Shown here: positions 54,112 through 63,564 of the stretch, in pieces
How the letters are laid out: every line of letters begins with the position of its first letter
Numbering within the stretch: the first letter of the stretch is position 1
NCBI GenBank assembly: GCA_963709425.1
Contig: CAVPWG010000004.1
Location: 868,001 to 932,000 of the forward strand
Origin: JAICJC01 sp963709425
GTDB lineage: Bacteria > Actinomycetota > Thermoleophilia > Gaiellales > JAICJC01
DNA: 64,000 nt
Reading direction: 5' to 3'
Notes under the pieces: generated by a model
The model's input: the letters and a program-made list of their open reading frames with translations, nothing else
The model's database searches: none
What the model was told of the DNA's origin: nothing
Translations under genes and position numbers: made by a program

Positions 54112-54708
54112 TGTTCCGCTCGCGGCGCCGCGACGTCATCTTCCCCCAGAGCGAGCACGCCCGGCTGGCGGCGATGCTCGCCGGCGCCGCGGGCGCCGAG
54201 CCGCGGATCGTCGCCGGCGTCCTCTGGCACGACCGTGGATATCCGGCGCTCGACACCGACGGGATCGGCGAGATGGAGCCCGGAGCGGTGGCGGGCGGTC
54301 ATGCGGGCCGGGTTCGAGCCCGAGACCGCCGACCCGGTCGTCGACCACCTGGTCCGGTTGCACATCCACCGCCTCACGCGGAGCGCGGCCCCCGACGTGG
54401 CCGCCGAGCTCGAGCCGGCGCTGGCCGGGAGCCTCGCCCGCAGCGGCCTGACCGCCGAGGAGGCTGCCGCCGCCGACGCCGTCACCGAGCTCTACGACAT
54501 GGTGGCCTTCGATTTCTGCCTCGAGGAACCGGCATCCGGCTCGGTGACGGGGATCGCGTATGAGATCGACGGGCAGGGCGCGATCACGCTCGACCCGTGG
54601 CCGCTCATCCCCGCCGAGCTCGACGGGTTCATCGCCGCGTTCCTGACCGAGGGGTACCCCGACCGGCCGGCGCCGGTGATCGTGCCGTTCTCGGCCCGGC
54701 CGGTGTGA
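54111..54708 (+). pseudogene. DUF3891-like protein, one frameshift
   Basis: Begins MFRSRRRDVIFPQSEHARLA in a TGATG overlap with the ABC gene and carries VAGVLWHDRGYPALD, matching the start of DUF3891 proteins (QxxHAxLA then HDxGW). An extra base near 54273 changes the frame; the second part, WSPERWRAVMRAGFEPETAD to IVPFSARPV, completes a 198-residue protein. Its helical layout with an early HD pair recalls HD-type hydrolases, but function is unknown. It overlaps the next hydrolase gene by 4 bases. Confidence 0.7.
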
Positions 54709-55424
54709 GCGCCTCGCATCACCGCTACGGCCGCCACCGCAGCCAGGTCGCCGAGCTGACCCTCCCGGATGCGCCCGGACCGCATCCGGTCGTCGTCCTG
54801 ATCCACGGCGGGTGCTGGCGCGTGCGCTACGACCGCCATTTGATGGACGACCTCGCCGCCGACCTCGGCGCGCGTGGATGGGCGGCCTGGAACGTCGAGT
54901 ATCGGCGCGTCGGACCCCGCGCCGGCGGCGGCTGGCCGGCGACATTCGACGACGTCGCGGCTGCGATCGACCACCTCGCGGAGCTCGACGCACCGCTCGA
55001 CCTGAGGCGCGTCGCCGCGGTCGGGCACTCGGCGGGCGGGCACCTGGCCCTCTGGGCGGCGGGGCGCAAGGACGCGCGGGTACCACTCACGGCCGCCGTG
55101 GGCCAGGCGGCCGTCTCGGACCTCGACAGCGCGGCGGCGACCGGCGTGTGCGGCGGCATGGTCGAGCAGCTGCTGGGCGGGTCGCCCGAGCGCGTCCCTG
55201 ATCGATACCGGGAGGCGTCCCCTGCGCGCCGGCTTCCGCTCGCGATCCCGGTGCTGCTCGTCCACGGCGGCCGGGACGACACCGTGCCCGCTGCGATGAG
55301 CCGCCGGTTCGCCGCCGAGGCGCGCTGCGACCTCGTGGAGCTCGAGGCCGACGGCCACTTCGAGCACATCGAGCCGGGCACCCGCGCATGGGCTACGGTG
55401 GTCGGGTGGCTCGAACGGCACTGA
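54705..55424 (+). CDS. Alpha/beta hydrolase, kynurenine-formamidase-like
   Basis: A 239-residue alpha/beta hydrolase from a GTG in a 4-base overlap. VVVLIHGGCWRVRYDRHLMD carries the HGGxW oxyanion motif of animal/fungal-type kynurenine formamidases; nucleophile elbow VGHSAGGHLALW, then GRDDTVP (Asp) and DGHFEHI (His) complete the triad. The next gene is kynureninase, which makes N-formylkynurenine hydrolysis the natural assignment. It is not the zinc-dependent bacterial KynB fold. The one gene of this operon without a frameshift. Confidence 0.82.
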   Translation: MSASHHRYGRHRSQVAELTLPDAPGPHPVVVLIHGGCWRVRYDRHLMDDLAADLGARGWAAWNVEYRRVGPRAGGGWPATFDDVAAAIDHLAELDAPLDLRRVAAVGHSAGGHLALWAAGRKDARVPLTAAVGQAAVSDLDSAAATGVCGGMVEQLLGGSPERVPDRYREASPARRLPLAIPVLLVHGGRDDTVPAAMSRRFAAEARCDLVELEADGHFEHIEPGTRAWATVVGWLERH

Positions 55425-56666
55425 CCAGCCGGGCGGACGCCGAGGCGCTCGACGCAGCCGACCCGCTCGCCGCGTTCCGGGGCCGGTTCGCACTCGGCGA
55501 CCAGCGAAGGATCTATGTCGACGGGAACTCGCTGGGGCCGGTCGCGATCGACGCCCAGGCGGCACTCGAGAGCCGGATCGGCGACTGGCGCGACCGGCTC
55601 GTGACCGGCTGGAACGACTGGGTCGAGGCGCCGACGGCGGTCGGCGACCGGCTCGGGGCGGCCGCGCTCGGGGCGGCGGCGGGGCAGGTGCTCGTATCGG
55701 ACTCGACCACCGTCAACCTCTACAAGCTCGCCGGGGCGGCGCTCGATGCCCGGACGGGCGCGATCGTGGCCGACGTCGTCCGACTTCCCCACCGACCGCT
55801 ACGTCCTCCAGGGGCTGGCCGCCCGGACGGGTCGCGGGCTTCGGATGCTCGATGCCGACCCGATCGCAGGCCCACAGCCGGCCGAGGTCGAGGAGGCGTG
55901 TGCGGGCGGCGCGGCGCTGGTGGTGCTCTCAGCCGTCAACTACCGGTCCGGGGCGCTGGCGCGGATGGCCGAGATCACGGATGCCGGCCACGCGGCGGGC
56001 GCGCTCGTCCTGTGGGATCTCTGCCACGCCGCCGGCGCGGTCGAGGTCGACCTCGACGCGGTCGGGGCGGACCTGGCCGTCGGATGCACGTACAAGTACC
56101 TGAACGCCGGCCCCGGCTCGCCCGCGCTCCTCTACGTCCGCTCAGAGCTCCAGGCCGAGCTGCGCTCGCCGATCTGGGGCTGGTTCTCGCAGGAGGACCA
56201 GTTCGCGATGGGCCCCGAGTACCGGCCGGTCGAGGGCATCGGGAGGTTCCTGGCCGGGACGCCTCCGATCATTGCCCTGGCGGCCGTCGATGCGGGCGCG
56301 GAGATGCTCGCCGAGGCGGGCATCGGCCGGGTGCGAGCCAAGGCGGCCGCGCTCACGACGCTCGCCGTCGACCTCCACGATCAGCGGCTCGCGCAGCTGG
56401 GGTTCACTCTGGGGACGCCGCGCGACGCCGAGCGGCGCGGTGCGCACGTGTCGCTGCGCCACGCTGACGCCTGGCGGATCTGCCGGGCGCTCGTGGAGCG
56501 GGCCGACGTGATCCCCGACTTCCGCGCCCCCGACTCGATCCGCTTCGGGCTCGCCCCGCTCTACACGCGCTACACCGACGTCTGGGACGCGATCGACCGG
56601 CTCGCCGGGATCGTCGAATCGGGCGAGCACGAAGAGCTCGACGCTGCGATGAAGCGCGTGACCTGA
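55406..56666 (+). pseudogene. kynU: Kynureninase, one frameshift
   Basis: PLP enzyme cleaving kynurenine to anthranilate and alanine. The first frame has RRIYVDGNSLGP, GWNDWVEAP and LVSDSTTVNLYKL; after one extra base near 55778 the second frame continues SDFPTDRYVLQG, LVLWDLCHAAGA, TYKYLNAGPGSPA (PLP lysine) and GWFSQEDQFAM to AMKRVT. Total 419 residues if repaired, the usual size. It starts at a GTG 19 bases inside the formamidase gene. No tryptophan 2,3-dioxygenase lies in the window. Confidence 0.85.
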
Positions 56667-56669
56667 CGG

Positions 56670-59228
56670 CTACGCGGCGCGCGGGAGCCGGCGCACGAGC
56701 GGCTCGATCTGCGCGGCGGCAACCGGCGGCGAGAAGAGGAAGCCCTGTCCCAGCGGGCAGCCGTGCTCCAGGAGGAAGGCGCGCTGGGCCTCGGTCTCGA
56801 TGCCCTCCGCCAGGGCCTGGAGGCCGAGCCCGTCGGCCAGCCGGAGCATCGCCGCGACCAGCACGCCCGCGCTGTGCTGGGCGGGGACGCCGGCGACGAA
56901 CGAGCGGTCGATCTTGAGCGTTGTCACGGCCATCCGGTGCAGGCGATCGAGGCTGGAATGGCCCGTGCCGAAGTCGTCGATCGCGAGGCGCAGCCCACGC
57001 TCATGGAGCTCGGCGAGGATCGGCGCGTCGCCGAGCCCCTCCCGGGCGGCGGTCGACTCGGTGATCTCGATCATCATGCGGTCGGGCGAGAGCCCGAACG
57101 ACTCGATCGTGTCGAGCACGTGGCGCATCGCGGTCGGCTCCCAGAATGCCGCAGGCAGGTTCACCGAGACGTACAGGTCGAGGCCGGCGTCGCGCCAGAC
57201 CCGGCCCTGGCGGCATGCCTCCTCGACGACCCATTCCGAGATCGGCGCGATCAGGCCGGTGCGCTCGGCGAGCGGGATGAAGTCTCCGGGCATGATCATG
57301 CCGCGGTCGCCGTCGATCCACCGGATCAGCGCCTCGACGCCGACGGCCGCTCCCGTCGAGAGGTCGACGAGCGGCTGGTAGTGCAACACGAACTCGTCGC
57401 GCGCCGCGGCCCGGCGCAGGCGCCCGGTCATCGAGAGGCGCGCCAACGCGTCGCCGCCCTCGCGCGTGTACAGGTGGGCGCCGTCGCGGCCCGACTCCTT
57501 GGCGCGGTACATGGCGGCGTCCGCGTGCTTCAGGAGGCTCGCCGCGTCGACGGCGTCGACGGGGTGGAGGCTGATGCCGACGCTGCCTGAGCAGTACACG
57601 TCGGTGCCGGCGAGCTCGAACGGCACGGCGAGCGCGTCGCGCAGGTTCTGGGCGATGTTGCGCGCGACGTCGGCGATGTCGACCCCGTCGCCGTCGGCCG
57701 TGACGTCGAGGTCGGCGACGAGGATCAGGAACTCGTCCCCGCTCTGGCGGGCGACGATGTCGCCCGAGCGAACGGCGCCGAGGAGCCGCTGCGCCACCTC
57801 GATCAGGAGCTCGTCGCCGGCGCTGTGTCCGAGCGAGTCGTTCACGAGCTTGAAGTCGTCGAGGTCGACGTACAGCACGGCGACGCCGTGACCGGTCGGA
57901 GCCGCACGCGCCAGCGCGACCTCGAGGTGCTCCGCGAAGAGGTCGCGGTTCGGGAGGCCGGTCAGCGAGTCGTGGTAGGCCAGGTGCCCGAGCCGCTCCT
58001 CGGCGAGCTTGCGCTGGGTGATGTCGAGCAGGTAGCCCTGCCGGTGGAGCGCCTCGCCGGTGGCATCGCGGACGACCACCGACTCGTCGTGCACCCACAC
58101 CGTGGTGCCGTCGGGCCGCACGATGCGGTATTCGCTCACGAACGGCGTGCCGTCGATCCGGGCGGCCTCGAAGCCGTCGAGCACGCGCCTGCGGTCGTCC
58201 TCGTGGATGATCCTGGCGAAGAGGCCGGGATCCTGCTCCCACTCGGCATGCGTGCAGCCGGTGATGACGGCGTTCTGCGGGCTGTTGTAGAGCGACGTTC
58301 CCGCCTCGTCGAGTGCGTCGATGTAGATGGCGAGCGGCAGCTGCTCCACCAGCGAGCGGTAGCGGTGCTCGGCATCGCCGCGGGCGCGCTCGGACGCCTG
58401 CATGGCCTGCTCGGCCTCCTTGCGCTCGGTGATCTCGTAGACCACGCCGTGGATCTCGTCGTGACGACCGCCTTCGGACGCCACCCCGACGGCCTCGTCG
58501 TGAAACCAGCGCGTCCGCCCCGACACGTCGATCACGCGGTACTCGAACGCGAACGGCTGCCCGTTTTCGATCGTCCGCCGGTAGGCCGCAGACGCGGGGT
58601 CGCGGTCGTCGGGGTGGATGCGTGCCGTCCAGGCGTCGGAGTCGGCCAGCCACTCGGCGGCCGGGACACCGATGACCGTCTCGATCTGCGGGCTCACGTA
58701 GATCGGCTCGCCGGTGCCGGCGCGATCGATGTACGTCACGACCGGGATCTGCTCGACGAGCGACCGGAAGCGGTTCGCCGTCTCCATCAGCTTCTCGTGC
58801 CGGCGGGCGTTCTCAACCGCCGCGCCGACGATCTCCCCGAGCGTCCGCCAGTACTGCATCCCGCCGGACGCGAGCTGGGCCGTCGACGCCCCGTGGACCT
58901 CGATCACGCCGATCGCGCGGTCGGAAGCGGTGAGCGGCAGGATGAACAGGGAGGGCGTCCGAAGCGGCCGGCCCGAGCGGATGACCGCCAGCTCGGTCGC
59001 GTCGTCGGCGAGCGGTCGCTCGGCGTCGCCGCCGCTCAGCGGTGCGAGCCTCCGCGGGCGGTCGTGCACGAGCCAGATCCGGGCCTCACCGCCGGTCAGC
59101 CACGGGGCATGCGCGGCGAAGGCCCGCGCGACCTCGTCGAGCTCGAGCGTCGACGAGAGGTCACGGGCGAGCTCGAACAGTGCCTTCTGACGGCTGGGGG
59201 ACGCCACGTCGTCGTTCCCATCGGCCAC
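56670..59228 (-). CDS. GAF-PAS-PAS-GGDEF-EAL cyclic di-GMP signalling protein
   Basis: An 852-residue cytoplasmic protein: GAF domain (about 15-150), two PAS domains (about 165-285 and 300-420), GGDEF (about 425-595), EAL (about 605-850). The GGDEF motif reads ARQSGDEFLIL, with the first Gly changed to Ser, so cyclase activity is doubtful. The EAL site looks intact: VGVEALIRW, SVNLPAAFW, EITEST, IDDFGTGHSSLD, LKIDRSFV, EGIET. Net function is probably c-di-GMP breakdown controlled by the sensory domains, possibly using GTP-bound GGDEF as activator. Confidence 0.92.
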   Translation of the reverse strand: MADGNDDVASPSRQKALFELARDLSSTLELDEVARAFAAHAPWLTGGEARIWLVHDRPRRLAPLSGGDAERPLADDATELAVIRSGRPLRTPSLFILPLTASDRAIGVIEVHGASTAQLASGGMQYWRTLGEIVGAAVENARRHEKLMETANRFRSLVEQIPVVTYIDRAGTGEPIYVSPQIETVIGVPAAEWLADSDAWTARIHPDDRDPASAAYRRTIENGQPFAFEYRVIDVSGRTRWFHDEAVGVASEGGRHDEIHGVVYEITERKEAEQAMQASERARGDAEHRYRSLVEQLPLAIYIDALDEAGTSLYNSPQNAVITGCTHAEWEQDPGLFARIIHEDDRRRVLDGFEAARIDGTPFVSEYRIVRPDGTTVWVHDESVVVRDATGEALHRQGYLLDITQRKLAEERLGHLAYHDSLTGLPNRDLFAEHLEVALARAAPTGHGVAVLYVDLDDFKLVNDSLGHSAGDELLIEVAQRLLGAVRSGDIVARQSGDEFLILVADLDVTADGDGVDIADVARNIAQNLRDALAVPFELAGTDVYCSGSVGISLHPVDAVDAASLLKHADAAMYRAKESGRDGAHLYTREGGDALARLSMTGRLRRAAARDEFVLHYQPLVDLSTGAAVGVEALIRWIDGDRGMIMPGDFIPLAERTGLIAPISEWVVEEACRQGRVWRDAGLDLYVSVNLPAAFWEPTAMRHVLDTIESFGLSPDRMMIEITESTAAREGLGDAPILAELHERGLRLAIDDFGTGHSSLDRLHRMAVTTLKIDRSFVAGVPAQHSAGVLVAAMLRLADGLGLQALAEGIETEAQRAFLLEHGCPLGQGFLFSPPVAAAQIEPLVRRLPRAA

Positions 59229-59267
59229 CCGGCCGCCGTCCTTGAGCGGACGTGTCCGGGACGTGAC

Positions 59268-59468
59268 CTAACGAACGCCGAGGCGCACGGGACGCGCGGA
59301 CGCGCGGGCGACCGGCCAGATGCCCCAGTGCTCACCGCGGCACATCGGACAGGTGGGAAGCGTGCGATGGATCGTCACGCCGTAGCCGCAAACGACGCAG
59401 CGAAAGTCCCCGCGCGCGGCACGCCCCGCGCACATCGTGCCGTTCTCAGCGGCGACTGCAATGCTCAT
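59268..59468 (-). CDS. Small zinc-ribbon protein
   Basis: A 66-residue protein with one zinc ribbon: FRCVVCGYGVTIHRTLPTCPMCRGEHW (paired CxxC, about residues 23-43). A weak GGGGG site precedes the ATG. Such rubredoxin-like or zinc-ribbon mini-proteins are frequent in actinobacteria and of unknown role. Confidence 0.6.
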   Translation of the reverse strand: MSIAVAAENGTMCAGRAARGDFRCVVCGYGVTIHRTLPTCPMCRGEHWGIWPVARASARPVRLGVR

Positions 59469-59572
59469 CCCACGACCCCCGTATCGAACTTCCTGCCCTC
59501 ACCGCCAGCCTAGCGGCCGGCCGCGCCCCTGCCCTGCCCCGGACGGGGGGTTCGAGGTACCGCATTCCCGGG

Positions 59573-60193
59573 TTACTTCTTGGCGGGCTCGTAGTACGGG
59601 TTCATGCCGGCGGCGTGATCGGTGACATCGACGATGCGGTGGACCTCGGGGACCGTCTGGAGGATCGCCGTCTCGATCCCCTGGGTCAGGGTCACGGCCA
59701 CCATCCCGCAGCCGACGCAGCCGCCGCCCAGCCGCAGGTAGGCCACACCCTCCTGCACCGCGACCAGCTCCGCCGAGCCGCCGTGGGAGGCGATCGCGGG
59801 GTTGATCTGCTCCTCGAGAACGCGGGCGACACGCTCGGCCACCGGTCCCTGGAGCGCGTCGGGCGGCGCGCCCATCGCCGGGCTGGCCGCCGTCGATGTC
59901 GGCGTGTGCAGAACGAGCCCACCGGTCAAGAGGTCGCCCTGGCGGTCGAGCGTCGCGCCGCGCAGGGCCTCGACGCTCTCGGCCGGGATCACGACCGCGA
60001 TCCGGCCCAGATCCTGCACATGCGCGTCGGGCGGAGCCTGGTCGAGCGGCTGGAGGTACAGGTCGTAGCCGGGCTGGAACCCGGATCCGACGACCTCGAC
60101 CCACAGCGCATGCCGCTCCGGCTCGTCCTCGCGGGAGCGCACCATGACCGCCTTCTCGATGGCCGCGTCCGTGACGGTGAGAATGCTCTCCAC
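59573..60193 (-). CDS. nfuA: Iron-sulfur cluster carrier NfuA-like
   Basis: A 206-residue two-domain protein. The N-terminal half (about 1-100) is a degenerate A-type (HesB/IscA) domain, as in NfuA. The C-terminal half (about 125-200) is a NifU domain with the cluster-binding CxxC in GGGCVGCGMVAVTL (about 159-162). It delivers Fe-S clusters to apoproteins. The two-domain layout and length match NfuA. Divergent from the ATP-grasp gene with a short 17-base gap, so regulatory sequences overlap. Confidence 0.88.
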   Translation of the reverse strand: MESILTVTDAAIEKAVMVRSREDEPERHALWVEVVGSGFQPGYDLYLQPLDQAPPDAHVQDLGRIAVVIPAESVEALRGATLDRQGDLLTGGLVLHTPTSTAASPAMGAPPDALQGPVAERVARVLEEQINPAIASHGGSAELVAVQEGVAYLRLGGGCVGCGMVAVTLTQGIETAILQTVPEVHRIVDVTDHAAGMNPYYEPAKK

Positions 60194-60210
60194 ACCCGTA
60201 GGGTACCGAC

Positions 60211-61410
60211 ATGCCGCGCGCGCTCCTCATCCTGCCGACCGCCGGATACCGCACCGAGGACTTCCTCGCCGCCGCGGCCGCACTCGACGTCGAGGTGGTC
60301 GTCGCGACCGACCGCCGCCAGACGATCGGCGACGCGATCCGCATCGACCTGCGCCGGCCCGAGCGAGCGGCCGACACCATCGTCGAGCTCGCCCGCGACC
60401 GGCCGCTCGACGCCGTCGTGGCCGCCGACGACGGCGGGGTCGTCGCTGCGGCGATCGCCGCCACCCGGCTCGGCCTGCCGTCGAACCCGCCCGAGGCCGC
60501 CACCCGGGCGCGCGACAAGCTCGCGCTGCGACAGGCGCTCGCCGCCGGCGGCGTCTCCCAACCCCGCTTCGCCGAGCTGCCGCCGGGCGGAGACGTCACC
60601 GCCGTCGGGTTCCCGGCCGTCATGAAGCCCGCCGGGCTCGCGATGGGGCGGGGCGTGATCCGCACGGACGACGCCGCGAGCGCGCGCGACTCCGAGCGCC
60701 GCATCCGCAAGATCGTCGCGGCCGCCGGCGACGATCCGGCCGCGCCGCTCCTGCTCGAGGAGTACGTGCCGGGCGTCGAGGTCGCCGTCGAGGCGCTGCT
60801 CCGCGCCGGCCGGCTGGAGACGCTCGCCGTCTTCGACAAGCCGGACCCGCTCGAGGGCCCGTACTTCGAGGAGACGATCTACGTGACGCCGTCGCGCCTT
60901 CCGGAGGACGCGCACGCCGCGGTCGAGAAGCTCGTGGGGGCGGCGGCGGCCGCGGTCGGGCTCCGCGAGGGGCCGGTGCACGCCGAGGTGCGGCTCGACG
61001 GGCCGCGGATGTGGACGATCGAGCTGGCCGCCCGCTCGATCGGAGGGCTGTGCGGGCGAACGCTCCGGTTCGGGCTCGGCGTGCGCCTCGAGGAGCTCAT
61101 CCTGCGCCACGCCCTCGGGCTTCCGCTCGAGGGGCGGCTGCGGCGCGAGGAGGCGGCGGCGGGCGTCATGATGCTGCCGATCCCGAGCGCCGGCACCCTG
61201 CGTGAAGTGGCCGGTCAGGACGAAGCGCGGGCGGTGCCGGGCATCTCCGATCTCACCATCACCATCCCGGTCGGAGGCCGGATGGTGCCGCTGCCCGAAG
61301 GCGATCGCTACCTGGGGTTCATGTTCGCGCGCGGCGCGACGGCGGAGGGGGTCGAGTCGGCGCTCCGGGCGGCGCACGCACGACTCGACGTCGCCACCGA
61401 CACCGTATAG
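60211..61410 (+). CDS. ATP-grasp ligase, amino-acid/peptide ligase type
   Basis: A 399-residue ATP-grasp protein. The ATP-binding core spans about 100-300: RARDKLALRQALAAGGVSQP, FPAVMKPAGLAMGRGVI, LLLEEYVPGVEVAVEALL and VHAEVRLDGPRMWTIELAARSIGG (metal-binding Glu in IELAAR). The C-terminal segment (about 320-399) resembles the domain found in L-amino-acid ligases and in D-Ala-type enzymes. It is followed 9 bases later by an S9 peptidase; making and cutting a peptide bond may be linked. Product unknown. Confidence 0.82.
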   Translation: MPRALLILPTAGYRTEDFLAAAAALDVEVVVATDRRQTIGDAIRIDLRRPERAADTIVELARDRPLDAVVAADDGGVVAAAIAATRLGLPSNPPEAATRARDKLALRQALAAGGVSQPRFAELPPGGDVTAVGFPAVMKPAGLAMGRGVIRTDDAASARDSERRIRKIVAAAGDDPAAPLLLEEYVPGVEVAVEALLRAGRLETLAVFDKPDPLEGPYFEETIYVTPSRLPEDAHAAVEKLVGAAAAAVGLREGPVHAEVRLDGPRMWTIELAARSIGGLCGRTLRFGLGVRLEELILRHALGLPLEGRLRREEAAAGVMMLPIPSAGTLREVAGQDEARAVPGISDLTITIPVGGRMVPLPEGDRYLGFMFARGATAEGVESALRAAHARLDVATDTV

Positions 61411-61419
61411 TCCGCGCTC

Positions 61420-63369
61420 GTGCCGCCTCTCGGCCCAGACATCATCCGCCGCCAGATCGTCATCGGCGCCTCGGCCGTCTCGCCGGACGGCGAGCGCATC
61501 GTCTACACCAGGCGCACCGTGGCGGGCGACCGCTACCAGGTGAACCTGTGGCTCGTCCCGTATCGCGGCGGGCGGCCGCGCCGGCTGACGCACGGGAAGT
61601 GGAGCGACACCGCTCCGGCCTGGTCGCCCGACGGCCGCACGATCGCGTTCCTCTCGGATCGCGGCGCCGCCGGTAAGACCGACGACGATGACGGAGCCGA
61701 GCTCTATCTGATCGACCCCGACGGGGGCGAGGCCGAGCGGGTCTGCAAGGCGCCCCACAGCGGCGTCGGCGCACCGCTCTGGTCGCCGGACGGCCGCACG
61801 ATCGCGTTCGTCTCCTCGGGCGACGAGGTGCGGTTCTGGACCGGCGATCCCAAGAAGCGCGTCGCCCGCGTCATCCGCACGACCGACTGGCAGGACGACG
61901 GTGGCACGAACGACCGCCGCTCGCACCTCTTCATCGTCGCAGCCCGGCCGGGCGCCCGCCCGCGCCAGGTGACGAGGGGCGAGTTCGACGTCTCGCAGCC
62001 GTCGTGGCACCCGTCCGGGAAGCGGCTCGCGTTCACGTCGATCCTCGAGCCCGACGCCGACATCCACCCGAAGACGCGCCTCTACGAGGTGGCCGCGCGC
62101 GGCGGGAGGCCCAAGGAGCTGGTCGCACTCCCCGGCTACGCCGAGCAGCCGGTCTGGTCGCCAGACGGCCGCTGCCTTGCGTTCGTCGGCACCGACATCG
62201 CCGGGGCGCCGGACTACGCGGAGCCCACGCTGTGGGTGCGGGAGGGCTCGGACCTGCGCAGCCTGACGGCCCACCTCGACGTCCCGACGACCATCGGGTG
62301 GGGCTCCGACCTGCACGACTGGCTCGACGCCGTCGACCCGGTGCCGCTCTGGGACGGCGACGACGTCCTCGCGATCATGAACCGGCGCGGCCGCGACGAG
62401 GTGTGGCGCGTCCCGCTGAAGGGCGAGCCAGAGCCCGCGACGACGGGCGATACGACCCTGTCTTCGCTGTCGGTCGGCTCGGGCCGGATCGTCGTCACGG
62501 CGACGGGCGATCAGAGCCCGCCCGAGGTGTGCGCCGTCGAGAACGGCCGGCTGCGATCCCTGACCAGCCACGGGGGGTCGTGGCTTCGCCGCAACCCCGC
62601 TCCTGTCGTGCGCGAGGTGGATGCCGGCGGCGTGCCGGCGTTCCTGTTCGAGCCGCCGGGCGCGGGCGAGCGGACGGCGATGGTGCTCGCGCCCCACGGC
62701 GGGCCGTACGGCTCGCATGCGCCGACGCCCGAGCTCGACACGTGGGTGCTCGTCTCGCGCGGCTACCGCGTCCTCGCGCCCAACATCCGCGGGTCGTGCG
62801 GCTACGGCCGCGCGTGGGTCGAGCCCATCCAGGGCAAGTGGGGCGGCCCCGACGCCGACGACCTCGTGACGGTGGTGAAGTGGGCCGTGCGCCGCCGGTT
62901 GGCCGACCCGGCCCGGATCGCGGTCATGGGCCTCTCCTACGGGGGCTGGGCCGCCAACTGGCTCGCCGGGGCCGAGCCGAAGCGCTTCTGCTGCGTCGTC
63001 TCCGAGAACGGCGTCGCGTCGATGTCGACGGCCCACGCAGTGTCGTGCTTCGGCGCGTCGTACGACCGCGACATCGGCTACGGGCCGATCGCGACGCATC
63101 AGGACGCGCTGTGGCAGGCCTCACCGCTGCGGATGGCCCACCGCATCGCCGCCCCGATGCTGATGCTCCAGGGCCAGGCCGACCGGATCTGCCCGATCGA
63201 CGACAACTGGCAGCTCTTCGTGGCGCTGCGCGAACGCGGCCACGACGTCGAGCTCGTGCTCTACCCGCAGGAGCACCACGTGATGATGGCGACGGCCCGG
63301 CCGGACCGGCGCGGCGACCGGATGGACCGCGTCGTCAGCTTCCTCGAGCGGCACTGCCCGCCCGGATGA
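61420..63369 (+). CDS. S9-family prolyl oligopeptidase/acylaminoacyl peptidase
   Basis: A 649-residue serine peptidase: an N-terminal beta-propeller (about 15-395) with WSPDGRTIAF-type blades, then an alpha/beta hydrolase domain (about 400-645). Catalytic triad: Ser in MGLSYGGW (about 505), Asp in QGQADRICP (about 587) and His in PQEHHVM (about 621). No signal peptide, so cytoplasmic. GTG start. Its stop lies at the edge of a 200-base element with inverted ends that separates it from the convergent ROK gene. Confidence 0.93.
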   Translation: MPPLGPDIIRRQIVIGASAVSPDGERIVYTRRTVAGDRYQVNLWLVPYRGGRPRRLTHGKWSDTAPAWSPDGRTIAFLSDRGAAGKTDDDDGAELYLIDPDGGEAERVCKAPHSGVGAPLWSPDGRTIAFVSSGDEVRFWTGDPKKRVARVIRTTDWQDDGGTNDRRSHLFIVAARPGARPRQVTRGEFDVSQPSWHPSGKRLAFTSILEPDADIHPKTRLYEVAARGGRPKELVALPGYAEQPVWSPDGRCLAFVGTDIAGAPDYAEPTLWVREGSDLRSLTAHLDVPTTIGWGSDLHDWLDAVDPVPLWDGDDVLAIMNRRGRDEVWRVPLKGEPEPATTGDTTLSSLSVGSGRIVVTATGDQSPPEVCAVENGRLRSLTSHGGSWLRRNPAPVVREVDAGGVPAFLFEPPGAGERTAMVLAPHGGPYGSHAPTPELDTWVLVSRGYRVLAPNIRGSCGYGRAWVEPIQGKWGGPDADDLVTVVKWAVRRRLADPARIAVMGLSYGGWAANWLAGAEPKRFCCVVSENGVASMSTAHAVSCFGASYDRDIGYGPIATHQDALWQASPLRMAHRIAAPMLMLQGQADRICPIDDNWQLFVALRERGHDVELVLYPQEHHVMMATARPDRRGDRMDRVVSFLERHCPPG

Positions 63370-63564
63370 GTGATTCCACGCCCCCGTGATGTCCTGGGCG
63401 GCGAGAACCGAGCATCGCTAGGACGCAGGGAGCGTCGATATTGGTTGAAATATCGACGCGACCGAGGACGCCGCGAGGTGACGGTTCGCAGCCGCAGCTC
63501 CACCACAAGCGCCAACCCGCCACAGAGAGGACGTCCAGGCGCGCGGGGCGTGGAGTCACTCATC
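63365..63564. mobile_element. MITE-like element with 20-bp terminal inverted repeats
   Basis: Ends GATGAGTGATTCCACGCCCC (63365-63384) and its inverse at 63545-63564 agree at 19 of 20 bases. The 200-base body has no gene and contains a perfect hairpin: GCGTCGATATT (63432-63442) and AATATCGACGC (63449-63459). The TGA stops of both convergent neighbours fall in the terminal repeats. It could be a non-autonomous element or a large bidirectional terminator. Confidence 0.6.

Noticed and set aside
59989..63099. 1,036-codon open frame on the minus strand
   Set aside because: Antisense to the ATP-grasp and S9 genes, rich in Arg/Pro/Asp, no domain motif; a by-product of high GC.
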